Notes: generated by a model from the sequence alone, not told the origin. DNA of 64,000 nucleotides from Nostoc sp. ATCC 53789 (GCF_009873495.1 NZ_CP046703.1:3700501-3764500), one strand, 5' to 3'; positions 34,931 through 44,461 are shown, counted from the first letter of the stretch. Numbers and translations are program-made.

Positions 34931-35659
34931 CTAAATTCCCGCACCATCAAGAAAATCTTCAATCATCCCATCAGAGTTTTTGCTCTTAGGGTTGTCGGTT
35001 AATTCGTCGCCAAGCTCTGTTGGGGATAAACTTGATTGATCTTGCAACTCCTCGAACTGTTTCTCTAGAGCCTTGACACGTTCAAATAAAGCGCGGATAA
35101 CTTCAGCTTCTACGTCGCGCACTTTATCATGATCCAGAACATTGGTAGACAAGTTGTTCTGACGAGTCACGCGCCCTGGAATCCCGACTACAGTTGTGTT
35201 ACTGGGTACATCTCGCAGCACCACAGAACCGGCTCCAATACGGACGCGATCGCCAATTAGAATATTTCCCAATACCTTTGCACCGGCTCCCACAACCACA
35301 TGAGAACCTAAAGTTGGATGGCGTTTGCCGCTCTCTTTCCCAGTTCCACCTAAAGTCACACCTTGATAAATCAGGGCATAGTCGCCCACGATCGCAGTTT
35401 CACCAATCACAACTCCCATACCGTGGTCAATAAACACTCCCTGTCCAATTAATGCCCCAGGATGGATTTCAATCCCGGTTAAAAACCGACTAATATGAGA
35501 GATAAACCGAGGTATGAAGGGAATTCCAATTTTATAGAGCCAGTGTGCCAATCGATGGAATATTAGGGCTTGGAGTCCAGGATAACAGAACAATACTTCT
35601 AGCCAGTTACGGGCTGCTGGGTCACGCTCAAAAATGGTTCGCAAATCAGTTATTAGCAT
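34931..35659 (-). CDS. cysE: Serine O-acetyltransferase
   Basis: About 242 residues. The N-terminal helical part ([20 protein letters not shown]) precedes the left-handed beta-helix with hexapeptide repeats ([34 protein letters not shown]). The catalytic His lies in [10 protein letters not shown]. It makes O-acetylserine from serine and acetyl-CoA for CysK. The start is the ATG at 35657-35659 ([13 protein letters not shown]); upstream codons to 35722 look non-coding. The C-terminal tail after the helix is long and coiled-coil-like with an acidic end, as in cyanobacterial SrpH/CysE. It is divergent from the Rrf2-cysK operon. Confidence 0.93.
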   Translation of the reverse strand: MLITDLRTIFERDPAARNWLEVLFCYPGLQALIFHRLAHWLYKIGIPFIPRFISHISRFLTGIEIHPGALIGQGVFIDHGMGVVIGETAIVGDYALIYQGVTLGGTGKESGKRHPTLGSHVVVGAGAKVLGNILIGDRVRIGAGSVVLRDVPSNTTVVGIPGRVTRQNNLSTNVLDHDKVRDVEAEVIRALFERVKALEKQFEELQDQSSLSPTELGDELTDNPKSKNSDGMIEDFLDGAGI

Positions 35660-35884
35660 ACTCTGTTGAGATTTTCGTTGGTAAGTGAGGCTCTGAAAAC
35701 AGAAACTCAGGATAATTCCCACAAAAAGATCGAGTCATTTATGGGAATTATGTAAGATAATAATCTACGGTAAGTCGATAGAATATAGTGTTTTTATGGT
35801 TAGTAAGTGGGATGCTATCACATTCCACACTTTGAAAAAATTAATTTCGGATAAACTGCGATAAGTCCCCCAATTCACCGTAGT
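35660..35884. promoter_or_regulatory. Divergent cysE / rrf2-cysK promoter region with CTACGGT motifs
   Basis: CTACGGT at 35765-35771 and ACCGTAGT at 35877-35884 (touching the rrf2 ATG) are inverted copies of one motif. Related copies precede the Crp gene (34790-34798) and the NIL operon (33015-33023). They are candidates for the operator of the Rrf2- or Crp-type regulator, which would include autoregulation. Confidence 0.4.
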
Positions 35885-36355
35885 ATGTTGAGTACAGTCT
35901 TGAATAGCCAAAACTACGCTCTCTTGGATCTGTCTTCCAAAGTGGAATATGCATTGCTAGCACTCTTAGAACTGGCAAGCCACCACGGAAAAAAACTTCC
36001 TCTAACCATGAGCGAGATCACTACCAAACAACCTATACCTGAACGCTATTTGGAACAAATTTTGACCAACCTCCGGCGTTCTGGTGTGGTGCAGAGTCAA
36101 CGCGGCTCTAAAGGAGGTTTTGTTTTAGCTCGTGAACCTTGGCAGATTACACTGCTGGAAATTGTGACTTTAGTCGAAGGTGAGCGGAAAGAGAAAGATA
36201 CATCTGACTCTCCGACTCTAGAAAAGACTCTGGTTTATGAAGTTTGGGAGCAAGCTAACGCTGCTTCAATTGAAGTATTGGGTCGCTATACACTCCAAGA
36301 CTTGTGCGAGGAAAGAGAGACTCGCGCCCAGCAAAGCCCGATGTATTATATTTAG
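35885..36355 (+). CDS. Rrf2-family transcriptional regulator (CymR-like)
   Basis: A 156-residue winged-helix regulator: LSSKVEYALLALLELASHHG opens the fold, IPERYLEQILTNLRRSGVVQ is the recognition part and SQRGSKGGFVLAR the wing. It has only one cysteine, so it lacks the three-Cys cluster site of IscR-type members and is more like CymR, the cysteine-metabolism repressor that acts with CysK. The cysK gene follows after 18 bases, which supports this. A motif ACCGTAGT abuts its ATG. Confidence 0.88.
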   Translation: MLSTVLNSQNYALLDLSSKVEYALLALLELASHHGKKLPLTMSEITTKQPIPERYLEQILTNLRRSGVVQSQRGSKGGFVLAREPWQITLLEIVTLVEGERKEKDTSDSPTLEKTLVYEVWEQANAASIEVLGRYTLQDLCEERETRAQQSPMYYI

Positions 36356-36373
36356 ACACGACGGAGTATTCAC

Positions 36374-37336
36374 ATGCGAATAGCGAAAGATATCACAGAG
36401 TTAATCGGACGAACTCCTCTAGTTCAATTAAACAAAATTCCCCAAGCTTCAGGAGCGGTTGCTCGGATTGTGGTGAAGCTAGAAAGCATGAATCCAGCAT
36501 CTTCTGTGAAAGATCGGATTGGCGCGAGTATGGTGGAAACGGCGGAAGAAGCAGGCTTGATTCACCCCGGAAAAACTATTTTAGTAGAGCCGACTTCTGG
36601 GAATACAGGAATTGCGCTAGCGATGGTGGCGGCCGCTAAGGGGTACCATCTTATTCTAACGATGCCTGACACAATGAGCCACGAAAGACGATCGATGCTC
36701 AAAGCTTATGGCGCTCAATTAGAGTTAACGCCAGGTGTAGAAGGGATGCGAGGAGCGATCGGTCGTGCAGAGCAGATTTTAGCTCAAACGCCTAATGCTT
36801 ATATGTTGCAGCAGTTCCGCAACCCCGCCAACCCGAAAGTTCACGCCGAAACCACAGCAGAAGAAATCTGGAATGATACCGATGGAGAGGTGGATATTCT
36901 AGTGGCGGGAGTGGGTACTGGTGGGACGATTACAGGAGTTGCAGAAGTTATTAAAGGACGGAAGCCAAGTTTTCAAGCGATCGCAGTTGAACCTAGCAGC
37001 AGTCCGGTATTAACGGGTGGAAAATCAGGGCCTCACAAAATCCAGGGTATCGGCGCGGGATTTGTCCCAGCAATTTACCGTCCAGAATTAGTGGATGAAG
37101 TGATTCAGGTAGCAGATGAGCAAGCGATCGCTTACAGCCGTCGCCTAGCAAAAGAAGAAGGATTGTTATCGGGCATTTCTACTGGCGCTGCTTTATATGC
37201 GGCTATTCAAGTAGCACAACGTCCAGAAAATGCAGGTCGTCTAATCGTCATGATCCAGCCTAGCTTCGGCGAACGCTACCTCAGCACCTCACTATTCAAA
37301 GATCCTGAAGAGAATGAGTGGTTAAGTAAAGTATAA
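36374..37336 (+). CDS. cysK: Cysteine synthase A
   Basis: A 320-residue PLP enzyme making cysteine from O-acetylserine and sulfide. Lys46 in [11 protein letters not shown] binds [11 protein letters not shown] (73-80) holds the substrate carboxylate, and VGTGGTITG binds the cofactor phosphate. The length is normal. It is the second gene of an operon with the Rrf2 regulator (18-base gap) and divergent from cysE, so the two enzymes of the pathway share one control region. In other bacteria CysK also binds the CysE tail and CymR. Confidence 0.96.
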   Translation: MRIAKDITELIGRTPLVQLNKIPQASGAVARIVVKLESMNPASSVKDRIGASMVETAEEAGLIHPGKTILVEPTSGNTGIALAMVAAAKGYHLILTMPDTMSHERRSMLKAYGAQLELTPGVEGMRGAIGRAEQILAQTPNAYMLQQFRNPANPKVHAETTAEEIWNDTDGEVDILVAGVGTGGTITGVAEVIKGRKPSFQAIAVEPSSSPVLTGGKSGPHKIQGIGAGFVPAIYRPELVDEVIQVADEQAIAYSRRLAKEEGLLSGISTGAALYAAIQVAQRPENAGRLIVMIQPSFGERYLSTSLFKDPEENEWLSKV

Positions 37337-37390
37337 AGTAATTTTGGATTTTAGATTTTAGCTGAAACAGCATTCATCTCACACTGACTG

Positions 37391-37710
37391 ATACCAATTC
37401 TGTATGAAGATGCACATAATCAGTCCCCCCTTCACAAGGGCAGGGCTGTTTCATTCCCTAAAAGGCGCTGATTTACAAGCGTTTCAAGTAAAAAAACTAG
37501 GTGACTAAAAAATCTGATTGGGCAAGAAAATGGTATTCGCACTTAAATTTGCTGGTTGAAGTGGTAGTTTTTCTTTTTCCCACTCAAGCAAATTTCTGAC
37601 TCATACTCTTGACAAAATCCCTAAGAGATCGAATGAAACAGCCCTGCCTTCACAAGGGGGGACGGCGTAGCTGGTGGGTAAATATATGCAGCTTCACAAA
37701 GAAACGGTAT
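37391..37710. repeat. Outer MITE-like element, interrupted
   Basis: ATACCAATTCTGTATGAAG starts at 37391, and the complementary end CTTCACAAAGAAACGGTAT finishes at 37710; about 28 bases at each end pair with some mismatches. Its central palindrome CCCCCCTTCACAAGGGGGG has been split by the inner element. Without the insertion it would be about 100 bp long. Confidence 0.7.
37441..37646. repeat. Inner MITE, 206 bp, with 16-bp ends and 12-bp target duplication
   Basis: CAGGGCTGTTTCATTC at 37441-37456 and GAATGAAACAGCCCTG at 37631-37646 are perfect inverted repeats. CCTTCACAAGGG flanks both sides (37429-37440 and 37647-37658). There is no coding capacity, so it was presumably moved by a transposase acting in trans. 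A 12-bp duplication would fit an IS4-like enzyme; the parent element is not in the window. Confidence 0.88.
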
Positions 37711-38138
37711 GAGTACAGTCCAGATATGAGATGAATGCGAGGTAAAAACGAAACATCGTCTTTATTGATTTTCTTAAAAATGATTGCGACAGATGGATAG
37801 ACAAAAAGTTATTAAGTAAACGTGAGCTTCCAATGAACGGCATTCGTTATGCCTTAAAAGAAACAAAATTTTATCAATCGTTTAAAAGCTTAATATGTAA
37901 AGGTTTTAAGTGCCATTATTTCGCAACTTTCTTGTGAGGTCTTGGTTTTTATCCCTAGTTGTAGCGAACTGCAAACATCGGAACACGAAACTGCACTACT
38001 CAAACGCCTACTACAAGGGTTACGGGGCGCTTGTCGCCCCGTCAGAAACATTATTCCATCTCAATTGAGGGCTGCGATCGCATTTTCATCAGTTGAAACC
38101 GTCGCCACGTTTTCCCACTTCGAGTCTAAATTTTAGAC

Positions 38139-38444
38139 TCAGACTGTGTAGGCTGCCCATCCAATTGTTTCAGTGGTATGTTTCCCGTCTGCAATAGTCC
38201 CTAAACCTCCGACTACTTCATTCAAACGGATTTTGAATCCACTAAGGTTAACATCTGCAATCCTGATTCCGGGTGTGTCAGGCCCATTGAAGGTTTGAAC
38301 CATCGGAATTACAATAACTGTTGACCCTGATGGGAAAGGTGTTGGGAAGCTCACCGTTGTGAAAGTACTTGTGTCTCCTCCTATTTTTGCTGAATCGTTC
38401 CCAGAGCTAAGCTGGAGACTTCCAGTTTGCGTCATATTACTCAT
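38139..38444 (-). CDS. H-type lectin-domain-like small protein
   Basis: About 101 residues starting MSNMTQTGSLQLSSGN. The strands VSFPTPFPSGSTVIVIPMVQ, then IRIADVNLSGFKIRLNEV and the final ETIGWAAYTV match the H-type lectin (agglutinin) fold, a six-stranded sandwich that binds N-acetylgalactosamine-type sugars in animals and slime moulds. No signal peptide is evident. The longer frame begins at 38480, but the ATG at 38442-38444 has AAAGGAA before it. An IS66 element is inserted about 155 bases upstream. Sugar binding is inferred from fold only. Confidence 0.65.
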   Translation of the reverse strand: MSNMTQTGSLQLSSGNDSAKIGGDTSTFTTVSFPTPFPSGSTVIVIPMVQTFNGPDTPGIRIADVNLSGFKIRLNEVVGGLGTIADGKHTTETIGWAAYTV

Positions 38445-38599
38445 GTATTTTTCCTTTATTTTGATTATTTTGATGGACACTGAGCCGGACTATATTCAAC
38501 TTCAGGGCATAAAAAAAATCAGAAAAGTCTGGAATTTTCCTTGCAAATAAATCCGACTTTTTCGAGCTTTTTAACCTTATTATGATAGATTATAAAATT

Positions 38600-40146
38600 G
38601 TAAGGATTCAGGTCTAAACGAGAGGAATTAAAGAAGGGGTCTGCACAGAAGAGTTAACCATCGCTTTGATAGCTTGGTCAAAAAACTCAATTACAGAGCG
38701 TCCTTGACGGCGACAAGTTTGTATAACAGTCAATAAATTAGCAGTATCTTGGAATCGCTTCATAGAACGAGAACCACCACTGACTTTTCGTTTTGTGACT
38801 GCTAAACGTAATGTTCGTTCTGCTAAATTATTATCAGGGGGTATGTCCGGGTGGTCTAAGAAATACCACCATTGATGAGCTTTATTACGTAAGGAGCGTA
38901 AAAGTTTACCAGCTTCTCCTCCAGCTTTATCAATCCATGAATGAATGGAAGATTCAACTTTTATTTTAAACTCGGATGCCCAACTCCAGAACTCATCAAT
39001 GTTTTTAGTTTGTTGGAAGAGAGCATAGTTTTTAAAACCTTCATCTATCAGGCTGACAAATGCTGACCCAATCTCTTTGTTATTCAAGCCAGGAATTAAG
39101 ATGAGTTTCTTGAAGTGACGGCGTAAATGCGCCTGACATTTCTGTTGGGCTTTCACCGGATAACCGTTATAAGCACTAAAGTCATCAGAACTGAGTACAC
39201 CAGAGTAACTTGAACCCAAAATTGCCTCTAATTCGGCGCGAGAACGAGTATCAGCCGCATGAAATAAAGCGAAATCGGTATTGGCAAAAATCCATAACCA
39301 TTCTTTTACCCCTTTGATTACCCAAGGTGTTTCATCCGAATGGATATTCGGCTGGGTTTGTTTTATCCACTCTTTAAGGTTGTCAATACTTTGAGCTACG
39401 GCACCATCTATTCGTTCATTTGTGGCTACTAAAGTCCCGACTCCAATTTCTATTTCACCCAGTTCCCACAACAATTCTTGTTGTTTCTCGTATGGTAAAT
39501 GCCCGTAATTATTTATCCATCCCAAGAAAGCTTGCAGTCTGATTCCTATATCTTGTCCCGGTACTATTTCTGGCGACCAGTCTGCTGTTTGTTTTGACCC
39601 ACACTCGCTGCAAATACAGGTATGTCTTTGATATTCTACGATTTCGATAGGTCTTTCTACCAACTGTGCTACTTGCTGGGTTTCTATTTTTATTGGTTCG
39701 TTACTGAATTCCTTTTGACCACAACAAAAACACACTTGCGGTCTTAATATCTCAAACCTATCTACTCTCCCAAAACCCTTTCTCGTTTTTCCCCGATGTC
39801 CTGGCTGTCCTCCTGGTTTCCGTTTTGGCGTTTCACTCTCCCCTGCTTCATCTTCAAGTTTTTTCTCGGTTTTTTTGAGGATGTCTGCCGACGGTGGTTT
39901 TGATGATGTTGTGCTGTCTAAGTCTCTACTAACTTTGAGTTTCTCTATTACAGATTCTAGTTCTATTACTCTGGATTTTAGCTGTTCTATAGCTTTTGCC
40001 TGCTCCATAAGCATCTCTACCAGTTGCTCTTTCTCCAACTGTTTTAGGGTTTCAGTGTCTAGTTTTAGTGGCAGGTTTTTTTCCATAATTGCTATATTCT
40101 GCTTCCCCTACCACACTTGTCAATACCCCAGCACCTGAATCCTTAC
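38600..40146 (-). mobile_element. IS66-family element (ISBst12-like), 1547 bp
   Basis: Terminal repeats GTAAGGATTCAGGT at 38600-38613 and ACCTGAATCCTTAC at 40133-40146 begin with the GTAAG typical of IS66. Perfect 8-bp target duplications ATAAAATT are at 38592-38599 and 40147-40154, the family's usual length. Only the large transposase gene is present, without tnpA/tnpB, as in the ISBst12 group. Appears intact and recent. Confidence 0.95.
38614..40086 (-). CDS. IS66-family transposase
   Basis: A 490-residue transposase. The N-terminus is a leucine-zipper coiled coil (about 10-55), followed by a linker with SKPPSAD and KPGGQPGHRGKTRKGFGR, a zinc-binding region with CFCCGQ and CICSECGSKQ, and the DDE core (NIHSDETPW; GVLSSDDFSAYNG; PPDNNLAERTLR with Glu). 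The C-terminal stretch VSGGSRSMKRFQDTANL is family-specific. It is uninterrupted and fills the element from 13 bases inside the left end. Confidence 0.95.
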   Translation of the reverse strand: MEKNLPLKLDTETLKQLEKEQLVEMLMEQAKAIEQLKSRVIELESVIEKLKVSRDLDSTTSSKPPSADILKKTEKKLEDEAGESETPKRKPGGQPGHRGKTRKGFGRVDRFEILRPQVCFCCGQKEFSNEPIKIETQQVAQLVERPIEIVEYQRHTCICSECGSKQTADWSPEIVPGQDIGIRLQAFLGWINNYGHLPYEKQQELLWELGEIEIGVGTLVATNERIDGAVAQSIDNLKEWIKQTQPNIHSDETPWVIKGVKEWLWIFANTDFALFHAADTRSRAELEAILGSSYSGVLSSDDFSAYNGYPVKAQQKCQAHLRRHFKKLILIPGLNNKEIGSAFVSLIDEGFKNYALFQQTKNIDEFWSWASEFKIKVESSIHSWIDKAGGEAGKLLRSLRNKAHQWWYFLDHPDIPPDNNLAERTLRLAVTKRKVSGGSRSMKRFQDTANLLTVIQTCRRQGRSVIEFFDQAIKAMVNSSVQTPSLIPLV

Positions 40147-40351
40147 ATAAAATTTAACCCTCCAACCAAAGTTAGAGAAAATTAAGCCAAAATTATGGTA
40201 TATGGCTGGTTATAGCGAGACTGCAACTAGGGGTAAAAACCAATACCTCGCAAAAGTGTTATACAGCATTGGCGATGATTGTGGGCTCTCAAACTGACTC
40301 ACTTTAACTAACTATTTGAGAATCTAAAATCTAAAATGTTATATGGCTTTC

Positions 40352-41062
40352 TCACCTAGTTGAATTTTCTTTAATTTCATCCGTACTTTCGTTATTTTTC
40401 ACCAAAATCATCAAACAGAAACAACTAGCAGCTAGCTTTATTAAGCTTAAAGCTCCACTCTTTAGTACAATAAAAGCGCCTAATCCTATAAGAATAAAAG
40501 GCACAAAATTATTAATATAGCGAGTCAATATATCAGCTATTACTCTGTAGTGAGTTAATTTGTATGCCCCATAGCACCAAATTCCTAACAATATAAAAAA
40601 TAATCCAATAATTACCACAAAACTCTCTAGGTTGCTGCTAGCAAATAAAGGCACGTAGACACTAATGTTATCGCTACCATTGGCAAGTGTAACGGCTGCC
40701 ACACTATAAGCTTGAGGAGAAAAAAAACTCGTAATTGTTGATGCTTCAGCCTCTTCTGTCGTAGCAACAACTTCTTTTGATGAATCTTCTTCCCGATTCA
40801 ACAAACTACTGATACCTATGGACATTGGTAATAAACCAAGTAATCCAATCCAGTTTTTGGATAATACTAACCCACCAAATAAACCAGGAAGACTAAGGAT
40901 TAGCAGAACTGTAAAACCTAGAAACTGACCAGCAACTATATGCCGAGGACGAAGGCTAGTATTTATTTGAGAAAAAAACAATAATAAAATGACAATATCA
41001 TCAATATTAGTGGCAATGAACGCAATTGCCCCTGTAGTAATTGCAGTAACGAATTCGTTCAT
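40352..41062 (-). CDS. CadD-family cadmium-resistance-type transporter
   Basis: A 236-residue membrane protein with six hydrophobic helices. FIATNIDDIVILLLFFSQ near the start and VTLANGSDNISVYVPLFA after the central loop are the twin Asp-containing motifs of the CadD (cadmium resistance transporter) family. The central loop is acidic (EEDSSKEVVATTEEAEAS). It may export cadmium or another solute; the family is poorly characterised in cyanobacteria. It is divergent from a paralogous gene at 41189, about 125 bases away. Confidence 0.85.
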   Translation of the reverse strand: MNEFVTAITTGAIAFIATNIDDIVILLLFFSQINTSLRPRHIVAGQFLGFTVLLILSLPGLFGGLVLSKNWIGLLGLLPMSIGISSLLNREEDSSKEVVATTEEAEASTITSFFSPQAYSVAAVTLANGSDNISVYVPLFASSNLESFVVIIGLFFILLGIWCYGAYKLTHYRVIADILTRYINNFVPFILIGLGAFIVLKSGALSLIKLAASCFCLMILVKNNESTDEIKENSTR

Positions 41063-41188
41063 ATTTTACAGCAGTTTTCAGGTCTTTAGACTGGTAAGGT
41101 AGGGAATGGGTATTAAAAAGTAGTGTAGTTCAATTACTTGAAAGGTTAATTTGGTATGGTGAGAAATCGTAGGTTCTAAAAATCCAGC

Positions 41189-41851
41189 ATGAGTAAGTTA
41201 GGGACAGTCTTCAGTGAAGGAATTATTGCCTTCATCGCCACTAACATAGATGACATCATTATCTTGTTAATATTTTTTTCACAGATAGATGTTAATTTTC
41301 GGCGGCGGCATATCTTACTCGGTCAATATCTGGGTTTTTCAGCCATTATCATCGCTAGTTTACCAGGATTTTTTGGGGGATTGGTAATACAGCGAGAATG
41401 GATAGGATTGCTAGGACTGCTACCAATTGCTATTGGTATTCAACAATTAATATATAGAAAAGAAGAAACTATAACAGTTCAGACAGTCAGTAGTGATTTT
41501 AATCAACCTACGCCTACTAACCCGGTATTGTCTTTTATTTTAAGTGTTTTGCACCCCCAAACCTATAAAGTGGCAGCAGTAACGATCGCTAATGGTGGTG
41601 ACAATATTAGTATATATATCCCTTTGTTCGCTGGTCAGAATCTTGCCAGCTTGGGAGTAATTCTAAGTATATTTTTTATCATGGTAGGGGTTTGGTGTGC
41701 GATCGCTTATTTTTTAAGTCGTCAACCTACCATTGCTTATATTTTAAGTCGCTACGGTAAAGCTGCTGTACCTTTTGTATTAATCGGCTTAGGTCTGTTC
41801 ATTATGTATGAGCGAGGTACATTCACTCTACTACCTTGGGTGAGAAGTTAA
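41189..41851 (+). CDS. CadD-family transporter, paralogue
   Basis: A 220-residue paralogue of the preceding protein: FIATNIDDIIILLIFFSQID, GFFGGLVIQREWIGLLGLLP and VTIANGGDNISIYIPLFAGQ align along the whole length. The central loop is less acidic and shorter. The two genes are back to back with a shared promoter region, so they may be co-regulated and the products may form a heterodimer, as reported for some two-component small transporters; that is inference. Confidence 0.85.
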   Translation: MSKLGTVFSEGIIAFIATNIDDIIILLIFFSQIDVNFRRRHILLGQYLGFSAIIIASLPGFFGGLVIQREWIGLLGLLPIAIGIQQLIYRKEETITVQTVSSDFNQPTPTNPVLSFILSVLHPQTYKVAAVTIANGGDNISIYIPLFAGQNLASLGVILSIFFIMVGVWCAIAYFLSRQPTIAYILSRYGKAAVPFVLIGLGLFIMYERGTFTLLPWVRS

Positions 41852-42037
41852 TCAATGTTGGATTTTGGATGTTGAATGCTGGATTTGAGATTGAACGATG
41901 AAAACTCCAATCTGAAATCTAAATATGCACAAAATGGTTAATATTCGAGCTTCAACGAAAAAGTTTTTGTTTACCAATTCTTAACCTAGACGAGGTTTAG
42001 CATCAATATAATAATTTGACTTATTGAAAGCTATGTA

Positions 42038-43078
42038 ATGCGATACTCCCTTATACCTGCGATTCGGTGCAATTCTATCCGTTTTCGCCCAACCGTCCAA
42101 CCTGTTTTTTGTCTGATTTCAGCGATCGCCCCCTTTTTGTGCTTTACCTCAGCACAAGCTCAGATAATCGGACAAGATATCACTTCAATTACTACTGACA
42201 CTGCTTCGTTTCCTACTATATCTATTACCAACGTTGCAGGTGACAGCGAATTTGCAGGCAATACTTTTACTCTCAACTTCGGGGGGAAAATTCAATCAAT
42301 TACAGGATTGACAACCACAGGAGGTAGCACAACATTTAGATCCATCCCTGCTTTTGTACAGATTCGCCGTAACCCCGCTACAGATGACAGAAAGCTAGCT
42401 TACTACCAAGGCAGTTTTGATTCTTCCTCTAATACCTTTAACTTTCTTAGTTTAGGCCCACTTCCAGAGAAAACGCTGTTTAGTATCAACAATATCTTGG
42501 CAGGCCCAGATAACGTTTTTACTAACACAGGTGCAAATTTAGGCGGCACACTTTACAACGGTAACGCTAGTATTGAGCGGCTTGACTTTGTACTTGTTAA
42601 ACCTGTGAAGGCAAGTAATAAAATTCGCTTTACCGTCTTTGAGCGTGGATTACCAACTGGACACGATGGTTTTGGTATTGCGGCGATTACAAGTGTAGAT
42701 AAACACGGAAATCCCACTTCCTACGGGCCCATTTACGTAATAGCAGCTTCTACCTGGGGTAAAACACCGTTACAAAACCCGATTCCACAATATTATTTCT
42801 TGAATAATGCTGCCAAAAATAATAGTGGAATTCCCATAAACCCTGCACTCACTATTCCAGCGAACCAAGTTTTAGGAGGTCTTCTGATTCGTACCGACGA
42901 ACTCGTGTCACAGGGAAAAAAGGTCTACGGCTACTCGCTGTTTGCCCCTGATGTTACTTGCACTCCAAAAACACTGCTGAATGTCGCTAATTCTTGTTTT
43001 CCTACGAATACTGGAACGAACGGAGGAATAGATTTAGCTGCACCTAACTTGGGTGCCGTCTATTTGGAGAGTGAGTGA
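42038..43078 (+). CDS. Hypothetical exported protein
   Basis: A 346-residue protein with an N-terminal signal region: basic start, hydrophobic FCLISAIAPFLCFTSAQA and likely cleavage before QIIGQ. The mature part is rich in Ser, Thr, Asn and beta-strand patterns, with two cysteines near the C-terminus (DVTCTPKTLL and NSCFPTN) that could form a disulfide. I do not recognise the family. The ATG follows a weak ribosome site. It is convergent with the TauE/SafE gene and not obviously part of an operon. Probably periplasmic or outer-surface. Confidence 0.6.
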   Translation: MRYSLIPAIRCNSIRFRPTVQPVFCLISAIAPFLCFTSAQAQIIGQDITSITTDTASFPTISITNVAGDSEFAGNTFTLNFGGKIQSITGLTTTGGSTTFRSIPAFVQIRRNPATDDRKLAYYQGSFDSSSNTFNFLSLGPLPEKTLFSINNILAGPDNVFTNTGANLGGTLYNGNASIERLDFVLVKPVKASNKIRFTVFERGLPTGHDGFGIAAITSVDKHGNPTSYGPIYVIAASTWGKTPLQNPIPQYYFLNNAAKNNSGIPINPALTIPANQVLGGLLIRTDELVSQGKKVYGYSLFAPDVTCTPKTLLNVANSCFPTNTGTNGGIDLAAPNLGAVYLESE

Positions 43079-43121
43079 GCAGCGAAAAACTTTTACAACC
43101 AAACTCTATTACCGAGTCCTA

Positions 43122-43919
43122 TCAAACCTGATGAACTAATTTCCAACTCACCATCATCAAAATGGCGTAAATAATAAACCGTAGTGGGCGCTGGGGAGCC
43201 ACTTGGCAGATTTTAGCACCTAGCAGAACTCCTGGTACAGAGCCGAGCCAGATAGGTATTACCAAATTCCAATCAACTGTTCCCAGGCTGAGATGACCAA
43301 GGGCTGTAAATAGCAGTAAAATCGCTGCGTGTGAGATATCTGTACCCACTAGCTTCCGTGCATCTAAACGGAAAAACCCAATCAGCACTAGGGCAAACAT
43401 TGAACCTGATGAGACGCTAGTTAGACCAACTAAACAGCCTAAAATGGCCCCCAAAGTGATTGTTAGGAAGCGGCCAAAGTTAGTTTCTAAGTCTAACTTT
43501 GGTAGTTCGGGTAAATTGAATTTGGGTAAAAAAGTCAATAACAACAATTGCACTAGTGCTAACGCTGTGACGAGCAAAATCATCACACCAAGCAAACGGA
43601 GCAAGATGTTATCCAGATTATACTCACCTGTACGTTTAAGAACGTGCAAAATTCCCACCCCAAACAGTGAGCCTGGAACACTTCCGAATGCCAGCCATTT
43701 GACAACTTCTGTATCCAGAGTTTTCTGTTCCCAATGCTTGACGCTACCAACAATCTTCATCAATGTGGCAGCTACAACATCAGAACTCACTGCGATGGAA
43801 GGCGGAACCTGAAAAACAAAAATCAACATTGGGGTAATGAGAGAGGCTCCGCCAATTCCCGTCAAACCAACTATGATGCCAACGAAGAAGCTTAAGAATG
43901 GTAGTGATAAATAGTGCAT
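43122..43919 (-). CDS. TauE/SafE (TSUP) family exporter
   Basis: About 265 residues from the ATG at 43917-43919 (MHYLSLPFLSFFVGIIVG), with seven to eight helices. The duplicated family motif is visible as GLTGIGGASLITPMLI in the first half and GLTSVSSGSMFALVLIGF in the second. Members export sulfite, sulfoacetate or related anions. A TTG start at 43968-43970 is possible. A transport role in sulfur metabolism fits the nearby sulfur genes, but it is 6 kb away from them and the substrate is unproven. Confidence 0.85.
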   Translation of the reverse strand: MHYLSLPFLSFFVGIIVGLTGIGGASLITPMLIFVFQVPPSIAVSSDVVAATLMKIVGSVKHWEQKTLDTEVVKWLAFGSVPGSLFGVGILHVLKRTGEYNLDNILLRLLGVMILLVTALALVQLLLLTFLPKFNLPELPKLDLETNFGRFLTITLGAILGCLVGLTSVSSGSMFALVLIGFFRLDARKLVGTDISHAAILLLFTALGHLSLGTVDWNLVIPIWLGSVPGVLLGAKICQVAPQRPLRFIIYAILMMVSWKLVHQV

Positions 43920-44338
43920 ACTCTTTGGGGGTTTGAGAAAGTCAGCTAGAACTTCACTACTAGAGAGCAATAACTCAGCCGAACTACGGCCCAGTGATAG
44001 AGCTAGTCATGGCAAATTATTGTGTTTCTCAAAGGATGAGTGACACAAAGAAAGGTTTATCTAGCTAAAAATTAGGGCAGAAGATTACTGGACAACTTAA
44101 AACCTGTCTGAAAGTTTTTGGAAGTATGACAACTGACATTTAGCTGAAACAGACTTTTATAACTGCTTATGGGTCAGTTGTTTTACTAAATCAACTTTTT
44201 ACTGGTTTTTCTGCGGTTTTACATGTAAAAGCCGGTAAAGCTATGTACTTACCGTATTTTACTTGTAAACACGATCAAACGTCCAGCGTATTCGTTTTGT
44301 ATATCGCTATATTTTCTGGATAATACACCGCAAGTCTA

Positions 44339-44458
44339 ATGACTCATGGAAATTTTGTTTTTTACAACCCCGTCAAAATCCTGTTTGGCAAAGCTCAAAT
44401 CGCCAATATTACTGCTGGAATTTCTGTTGATGCCAAAACATATCATTACCTAGAGTAG
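44339..44458 (+). pseudogene. N-terminal remnant of an iron-dependent alcohol dehydrogenase
   Basis: Thirty-nine codons read MTHGNFVFYNPVKILFGKAQ, then IANITAGISVDAK, matching the start of NADPH-dependent butanol/alcohol dehydrogenases (YqhD/BdhA type: FxFYNPTKIxFGKGQI). The match ends after about 33 residues, the frame stops at 44456-44458, and a MITE follows three bases later. The rest of the gene is gone, so this is a decayed relic. Confidence 0.7.
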
Positions 44459-44461
44459 GGG

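Larger units (their letters stand above)
37337..38138. other. Non-coding region with nested repeat elements
   Basis: Most of 37391-37710 is two nested MITE-like elements (listed). From 37711 to 38138 no gene is convincing. GGGGCGCTTGTCGCCCC at 38023-38039 is a small hairpin, and 37931-37961 is repeated in inverted form at 40224-40256. Confidence 0.5.

Noticed and set aside
37942..38136. 64-codon frame near the nested MITEs
   Set aside because: Starts within a dispersed repeat and shows no protein family features.
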